7,083 bases of DNA from Methanobacteriota archaeon (GTDB taxonomy: Archaea > Hydrothermarchaeota > Hydrothermarchaeia > Hydrothermarchaeales > BMS3B), in assembly GCA_003229935.1 (NCBI GenBank), contig QIGD01000182.1, positions 1 through 7,083 on the forward strand, given 5' to 3'. The notes under the pieces are model-generated. The model was not told the DNA's origin. It did no database searches and worked only from the letters and a program-made list of their open reading frames with translations. Below, piece after piece: positions 5,443 through 7,083 of the stretch (position 1 is the first letter of the stretch; every line of letters starts with the position of its first letter). The translations under genes were made by a program, and so were the position numbers.

Positions 5443-5842
5443 ATTTTCCTTTCTGCTCCTTGATGTATTTTTTGATTCTGTCTTCTGAGATATGACCTAT
5501 GCTTTCACAATAATAACTTCTTGTCCAAAGTGTAGGAATCCTGCTTTTAAGTTCTGGGTATTTTTCCCTCAGTTGATGACTTGTATATGCCTTTAGTTGC
5601 TGCACTATCCAATGAGGGGCTGCTGTTGGATTAGCCTTGACGAATAAATGCACATAGTCTGGCATCACCTTCATATCATCTATTTCTATATCCAATTCCT
5701 TTGCCTTCAATTTGAGAAGTTCTCTCAAATCCTTTGGTATGTTGCCTATCAGCACCTTTCTCCGATACTTCGGACACCATATTAGATGATACGCCACGTT
5801 GTGAACACATGTCTTTGAATGTTTCCATCTTTTGTTAACCAT
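5441..5842 (-). CDS. tnpA: IS200/IS605-family transposase TnpA (Y1 HUH type) with altered HUH motif
   Basis: A single-strand DNA transposase of 133 aa, the full length for the family. Recognisable motifs are CVHNVAYHLIWCPKYRRKVL at the N-terminus, PHWIVQQLKAYTSHQLR, LWTRSYYCESIGHISED, and the catalytic Tyr126 in RIKKYIKEQ with Gln130 one helical turn later. The metal-binding HUH motif should read DHVHLF, but here it is DYVHLF: Tyr63 (TAT at 5656-5654) replaces the first His, which a single C-to-T change would explain. Activity is therefore doubtful. I chose ATG 5842 over TTG 5845 because a TATA box centred 26 bases upstream would place the transcription start at that ATG, giving a leaderless message. 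It is flanked by both IS hairpins. Confidence 0.92.
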   Translation of the reverse strand: MVNKRWKHSKTCVHNVAYHLIWCPKYRRKVLIGNIPKDLRELLKLKAKELDIEIDDMKVMPDYVHLFVKANPTAAPHWIVQQLKAYTSHQLREKYPELKSRIPTLWTRSYYCESIGHISEDRIKKYIKEQKGK

Positions 5843-5863
5843 CAACTATAAATTGGTGGCACT

Positions 5864-5872
5864 AATATATAA
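5864..5872 (-). promoter_or_regulatory. TATA box of tnpA
   Basis: TTATATATT on the minus strand is centred about 26 bases before the ATG at 5842. That is the archaeal TATA-to-start distance for a leaderless transcript. A related sequence (TATATTAGT followed by GCCACCAAT) occurs on the minus strand at about 380-356. Confidence 0.55.
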
Positions 5873-5891
5873 CTATTTTGGTGACAATTAA

Positions 5892-6071
5892 CTATGGTTC
5901 ACTCTCATCCCACCACTGAAGATGGTGGGCTTTCCCGCTAACGACATCGTAAAATAGAAAGTATACCACCACTATTAAAATTGTTGCAAATATTATCAAA
6001 CTCTTAACACTCTGAGTATCACTTCCAAAGATTATGGGGAATGGATTTATAAGTACTATACCTCCACCCCT
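5892..6071 (-). pseudogene. 3' fragment of an archaeal DUF131/TIGR00304-type small membrane protein, cut by IS630 and IS605 elements
   Basis: The minus strand from about 6071 reads RGGGIVLINPFPIIFGSD, then TQSVKS and a hydrophobic segment LIIFATILIVVVYFLFY. This matches, from memory, the conserved C-terminal half of the archaeal DUF131/TIGR00304 family (R-GGG-hydrophobic-IGPIPI-FGSD followed by one transmembrane helix). Upstream homology ends at the TA dinucleotide 6071-6072, and a stop occurs in frame at 6080, so the 5' half is separated, presumably beyond the IS630 element outside the window. Downstream, residues after DVVS (GKAHHLQWWDESEP) are read from the IS hairpin to TAG at 5894-5892, so the native C-terminus may also have been altered. 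The function of the family is unknown to me. Confidence 0.65.
5909..5929 (-). repeat. Left-end hairpin of the tnpA element
   Basis: A perfect 7-bp stem CCCACCA/TGGTGGG with a 7-base loop, about 65 bases upstream of tnpA and next to the break in the DUF131-like gene. Read on the plus strand, the hairpin and its flank encode VHSHPTTEDGGLSR and TAA, similar to a TnpB tail, so it could instead be the right end of a plus-strand element. The left-end reading fits the position better. Confidence 0.6.
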
Positions 6072-6131
6072 AGTGTTTTATCAACTTAGTTATTAGACAG
6101 CCATATGTACCAGTAAAGCTATGTATCTTCT

Positions 6132-6190
6132 ATGAAAAGAATAAAACTTAGTGATAAAGAGGTAGAATACCTCAGGACTTTTGTAAAAAA
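6132..6190 (+). pseudogene. IS630 transposase, 5' fragment before the MITE-like insertion
   Basis: ATG at 6132 opens MKRIKLSDKEVEYLRTFVKK, the usual IS630-transposase N-terminus (basic start, then a helix ending KK before GRKSAR...RARILL). At Lys-Lys the frame runs into unrelated sequence and stops at 6238-6240. The natural continuation (GRKSARELTRARILLL) reappears at 6352 after a 160-base offset. Removing one flanking A6 and the insert restores FVKKGRKSAREL without a frame change. No clear Shine-Dalgarno site is present. Confidence 0.75.
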
Positions 6191-6344
6191 ACCATATGTT
6201 CAAACTACACTCCACCAAACGTCAATATCATGTTTTTGATACCAAATATAGTGATTTTCGGTATGTATAACTACTATATTCGTTACAAATGAAGCGAAAT
6301 CTGTTCAGCGAGCATGCCATTGGAGTTAAGTGTGAATCTATGGT
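6191..6344. mobile_element. 154-bp MITE-like insertion within the IS630 transposase
   Basis: The insert begins ACCATA...CACTCCA (6191-6214) and ends with the imperfect inverted copy TGGAGTTAAG...TATGGT (6321-6344). The 24-base ends match at 19 positions. It is flanked by AAAAAA on both sides (6185-6190 and 6345-6350), a possible 6-base target duplication. An 8-base GTAAAAAA reading is equally possible if the ends are trimmed. It has no transposase and splits a conserved protein motif exactly, so it is mobile or at least inserted DNA. Internal short repeats (TATCA/TGATA near 6226-6241, ATACC/GGTAT near 6240-6264) could fold. The mobilising family is unknown. The low-complexity duplication weakens the case. 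Confidence 0.6.
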
Positions 6345-6723
6345 AAAAAAGGGACGTAAAAGCGCAAGAGAATTGACAAGAGCACGTATTTTGCTTTTGA
6401 TTAATGAGGGAAGAACGGAAATCAAGACAAAAGAGATACTCGGAATATCTAGGGCAACCGTTTCTAACATCAAGAAAAGATACCGGGAGGAAGGACTCCA
6501 AAGTGCTCTAACAGAGAAACCAAGGTCTGGTCAGCCAAAAAAATATACCAAAATGCACGAGGTGGAAATCATAGCGCTTGCATGTCCCGAATCACCTGAT
6601 GGACAAAAGAGATGGTCACTTACATTGCTCGCTGAAGAACTCAGGAAGAAGGAAGGGTTTAAAACAATAAATCGTGAGAGTATCAGACTCGTTTTAAAAA
6701 AAGCAACACAAAACCATGGCTGA
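6289..6723 (+). CDS. IS630-family transposase, DNA-binding half as currently open
   Basis: The open frame encodes 144 aa. Its ATG and first 18 residues (MKRNLFSEHAIGVKCESM) are supplied by the MITE-like insert. From VKKGRKSARELTRARILLLI it is ordinary IS630 transposase: a first helix-turn-helix with TKEILGISRATVSNIKKRYR, the linker ALTEKPRSGQPKKYT, and a second winged region LACPESPDGQKRWSLTLLAE up to RESIRLVLKK. It then leaves the family sequence after Lys-Lys at an A7 run (6696-6702) and ends ATQNHG-TGA, while the catalytic half continues in the -1 frame. On its own it could only bind DNA. I regard it as part of a disrupted gene rather than a functional protein. Confidence 0.7.
   Translation: MKRNLFSEHAIGVKCESMVKKGRKSARELTRARILLLINEGRTEIKTKEILGISRATVSNIKKRYREEGLQSALTEKPRSGQPKKYTKMHEVEIIALACPESPDGQKRWSLTLLAEELRKKEGFKTINRESIRLVLKKATQNHG
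6696..6702 (+). other. A7 run: possible -1 frameshift or slippage site in the IS630 transposase
   Basis: In the zero frame the codons are TTA AAA AAA GCA, so A AAA AAA fits the X XXY YYZ slippery pattern. A -1 slip gives ...VLKK-SNTKPWLRKMWCI, restoring the family sequence (LKK-(N/E)-LKPWLKK-WCI). Programmed -1 frameshifting is known in several IS families, and transcriptional slippage on A runs is an alternative. A simple inactivating indel or a homopolymer error in the assembly is equally compatible. Confidence 0.45.
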
Positions 6724-7083
6724 GAAAGATGTGGTGCATCCAAACAATCGATGCTATATTTAGAGTATATATGTATGATGTTCTTGACTTGTATGGAGAA
6801 CCATATGACACAAAAAGGCCACTTGTTAATCTTGACGAGAAGCCAAAGCAGCTTCTCGGGGAAAAAAGAACATCTATCCCCATGAAGTCTGGAAGCCCTG
6901 AAAAATATGATTATGAATATGTCAGGAACGGCACAGCAAACATATTCATAGCAGTAGAATTCAAGGCAGGAAAAAGGGTGACACGTGTAACTAAAAGAAG
7001 AACGATGAAGGATTTTGCATTGTTCGTAAAGATGCTTGTTGATGAAGAATATCCAGATGTTGAAGTCGTAAGGCTGGTCATGG
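6702..7083 (+). pseudogene. IS630-family transposase, DDE catalytic half (-1 frame, runs off the window)
   Basis: In the frame of codon 6702 the plus strand reads SNTKPWLRKMWCIQTIDAIF, then MYDVLDLYGEPYDTKRPLVN and LDEKPKQLLGEKRTSIPMK, which is textbook IS630 sequence. The first catalytic Asp is in VNLDEKP (GAC 6834-6836). A conserved YEYVRNGTANIFIAVE block and TKRRTMKDFALFVKMLVDEE follow. The window ends at RLVM plus one G, just where the second catalytic Asp (DNLNTH) is expected. It has no start codon suited to independent translation, so it depends on frameshifting from the preceding half or is inactive. Codons are intact throughout, suggesting recent damage if any. Confidence 0.85.

Larger units (their letters stand above)
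5360..5938 (-). mobile_element. IS200/IS605-family element with tnpA and only the tail of tnpB
   Basis: Such elements move as single strands cut by the Y1 transposase at subterminal hairpins. Here the tnpA gene is bracketed by a hairpin upstream (stem CCCACCA 5909-5915 with TGGTGGG 5923-5929) and one downstream (CCACGACT 5378-5385 with AGTCGTGG 5388-5395). Directly after tnpA the minus strand reads ATPRTMETLELHDFSRGSMS, a TnpB-like C-terminal tail, so the element probably derives from a tnpA-tnpB IS605 by loss of nearly all of tnpB. Edges are approximate: the left end is placed where homology to the DUF131-like gene stops (about 5938), the right end near the TATGTCAGAATG run (about 5360-5367). 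Confidence 0.75.
6073..7083 (+). mobile_element. IS630-family (Tc1/mariner-related) insertion sequence, left part
   Basis: The element carries an IS630 transposase on the plus strand, runs past the window end, and appears inserted at a TA (6071-6072) that interrupts the DUF131-like gene on the minus strand. TA targeting is the rule for IS630/Tc1/mariner. Its left terminus would be GTGTTTTATCAACTTAG (from 6073). The matching right inverted repeat is outside the window, so the end is inferred from the break in the host gene. Confidence 0.7.

Noticed and set aside
6228..6501. Minus-strand open frames over the IS630 transposase
   Set aside because: They are shadows of the transposase helix-turn-helix region, partly arising from the inserted MITE-like sequence.

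Overview
The window looks archaeal, most likely euryarchaeal, with moderate to low GC. The evidence is a gatC-gatA-gatB operon with archaeal-type GatC and GatB, TATA-box promoters near the starts, GGTGAT-like Shine-Dalgarno sites, a fragment of a membrane protein resembling the archaeal DUF131/TIGR00304 family, and insertion sequences of types common in archaea. No tRNA, rRNA or CRISPR array was seen.

Layout. (1) Positions 1-92 are the degenerate right end of an IS200/IS605-type element that ends in a hairpin. A small uncertain ORF (67-306, minus) and a 245-base AT-rich spacer with hairpins follow. (2) Positions 552-4138 form one minus-strand operon, transcribed gatC > gatA > gatB > class I glutamine amidotransferase, with overlapping junctions. 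GatCAB converts Asp-tRNA(Asn) and/or Glu-tRNA(Gln) to the amidated forms. Two members look damaged. gatA has lost about 15 codons near its 3' end and changed frame. The amidotransferase has ATA where an ATG start, overlapping the gatB stop as ATGA, would be expected. (3) Positions 4146 to about 4385 hold a short IS200/IS605-derived remnant. Its right end lies 7 bases upstream of the gatC start and is homologous, in opposite orientation, to positions 1-92. (4) Positions 4336-5322 encode a tandem thioredoxin-fold protein with a CPVC motif fused to HEAT-like helices. Its last residues are read from the IS hairpin. (5) Positions of about 5360-5938 are an IS200/IS605-family element with tnpA and only the tail of a lost tnpB. 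(6) Positions 5892-6071 are the 3' fragment of the DUF131-like gene, caught between that element and an IS630-family element beginning near 6073. (7) The IS630 transposase (6132 to the window end) is itself interrupted by a 154-bp MITE-like insertion (6191-6344) and has a -1 frame change at an A7 run (6696-6702).

Overall this is a housekeeping tRNA-amidation operon set inside nested and decaying mobile elements. I found no convincing new multi-gene system. The observations most worth checking are the broken gatA, the ATA start, the thioredoxin-HEAT fusion, the MITE-in-IS630-in-gene nesting, and the paired IS right ends facing the gat operon.
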